Positions 13,099-13,343 of a stretch of 13,343 nucleotides of DNA are shown piece by piece; position 1 is the stretch's first letter; every line of letters begins with the position of its first letter. This DNA is from Thiopontia sp964647745 (GTDB lineage: Bacteria; Pseudomonadota; Gammaproteobacteria; GCF-002020875), in contig CAZYJG010000036.1 in assembly GCA_964647745.1 (NCBI GenBank), positions 1 to 13,343 of the forward strand, given 5' to 3'. The notes under the pieces are model-generated. The model was not told the origin of the DNA. It did not search any database and was given only the letters and a program-made list of their open reading frames with translations. Made by a program: the position numbers and the translations under genes.

Positions 13099-13343
13099 AT
13101 GACCGACTCGCTCCATATTGTCTGTCCCCACTGTGATGGTATCAATCGTCTCCCTGCATCCAGGCTTGCCTCTGGTGGAAAGTGTGGCAAATGCCGCCAA
13201 CCACTGTTTGATGGCCAGCCGGTTGACCTGAACGCAGGGAATTTCCAGCGTCACATCGAGCGCAGTGATATCCCTGTTGTGGTTGATTTCTGGGCCAGCT
13301 GGTGCGGCCCCTGCAAGATGATGGCCCCCATCTTCTCTCAGGC
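13099..13343 (+). CDS. trxC: Thioredoxin 2 with zinc-finger N-terminus (partial)
   Basis: The gene starts at the ATG at 13099 and runs off the window end, giving 81 codons. The N-terminus has two Cys pairs, CPHC (about residues 9-12) and CGKC (about 29-32), that would form the zinc-binding ribbon found in thioredoxin 2. The thioredoxin fold follows with VVVDFWASWCGPCKMMAPIF, containing the WCGPC active site. Thioredoxin 2 is a cytoplasmic disulfide reductase; in E. coli trxC belongs to the OxyR oxidative-stress regulon. The remaining C-terminal half, including the cis-proline, is outside the window. It lies 22 nt after grxC, so it is probably cotranscribed with the rhodanese and glutaredoxin. 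Confidence 0.93.
   Translation, partial: MTDSLHIVCPHCDGINRLPASRLASGGKCGKCRQPLFDGQPVDLNAGNFQRHIERSDIPVVVDFWASWCGPCKMMAPIFSQ

Overview
The window looks like ordinary chromosome from a free-living or symbiotic gammaproteobacterium. The inferred proteins (HisB, HisH, HisA, HisF, HisI, HisE, FNR, TatABC, GpmI) read like Pseudomonas/Chromatiales-type versions. HisB is monofunctional and HisI and HisE are separate genes, unlike the enterobacterial fusions. Two rhodaneses, a candidate persulfide-sensing ArsR regulator, a DUF2892 membrane protein, a glutaredoxin and a thioredoxin hint at active sulfane-sulfur metabolism, so a sulfur-oxidising lineage is possible but not proven. No tRNA, rRNA, CRISPR array, insertion sequence or prophage gene was seen.

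Layout. 1-172: 3' end of a Trk potassium-uptake subunit gene (+). 212-952: TtcA-family tRNA thiolase (-). 965-1194: intergenic region with repeated GTATAC motifs. 1195-2620: a three-gene + strand unit with a rhodanese, a membrane-anchored methionine-rich coiled-coil protein and dtd. 2662-3363: fnr (-), convergent with dtd and divergent from the his genes, with an FNR/FixK-like box between. 3550-8059: a tightly packed operon hisB-hisH-hisA-hisF-hisI-SYLF-hisE-HIT, with most junctions abutting or overlapping by 4 nt. 8125-10004: tatA-tatB-tatC, in which TatC carries a tail of about 125 residues. 10001-11545: gpmI (-), whose stop codon overlaps that of tatC. 11657 to the end: ArsR regulator, DUF2892 protein, membrane rhodanese, glutaredoxin 3 and a thioredoxin 2 gene cut by the window edge.

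How they work together. The his genes supply the middle of histidine synthesis: HisE and HisI process PR-ATP, HisA isomerises, HisH/HisF form imidazole-glycerol phosphate and HisB dehydrates it. hisG, hisD, hisC and the phosphatase lie elsewhere. TatABC exports folded redox proteins. The last block resembles the gpmI/yibN-grxC neighbourhood of E. coli and Pseudomonas with an ArsR-DUF2892 pair inserted. The ArsR has two cysteines 66 residues apart, as in SqrR-type persulfide sensors, so this block may be a small sulfide/persulfide-responsive sulfur-handling module. The other unusual items are a signal-peptide-bearing SYLF (Ysc84) gene embedded seamlessly between hisI and hisE, and a protein with ten uninterrupted methionine-cored heptads.
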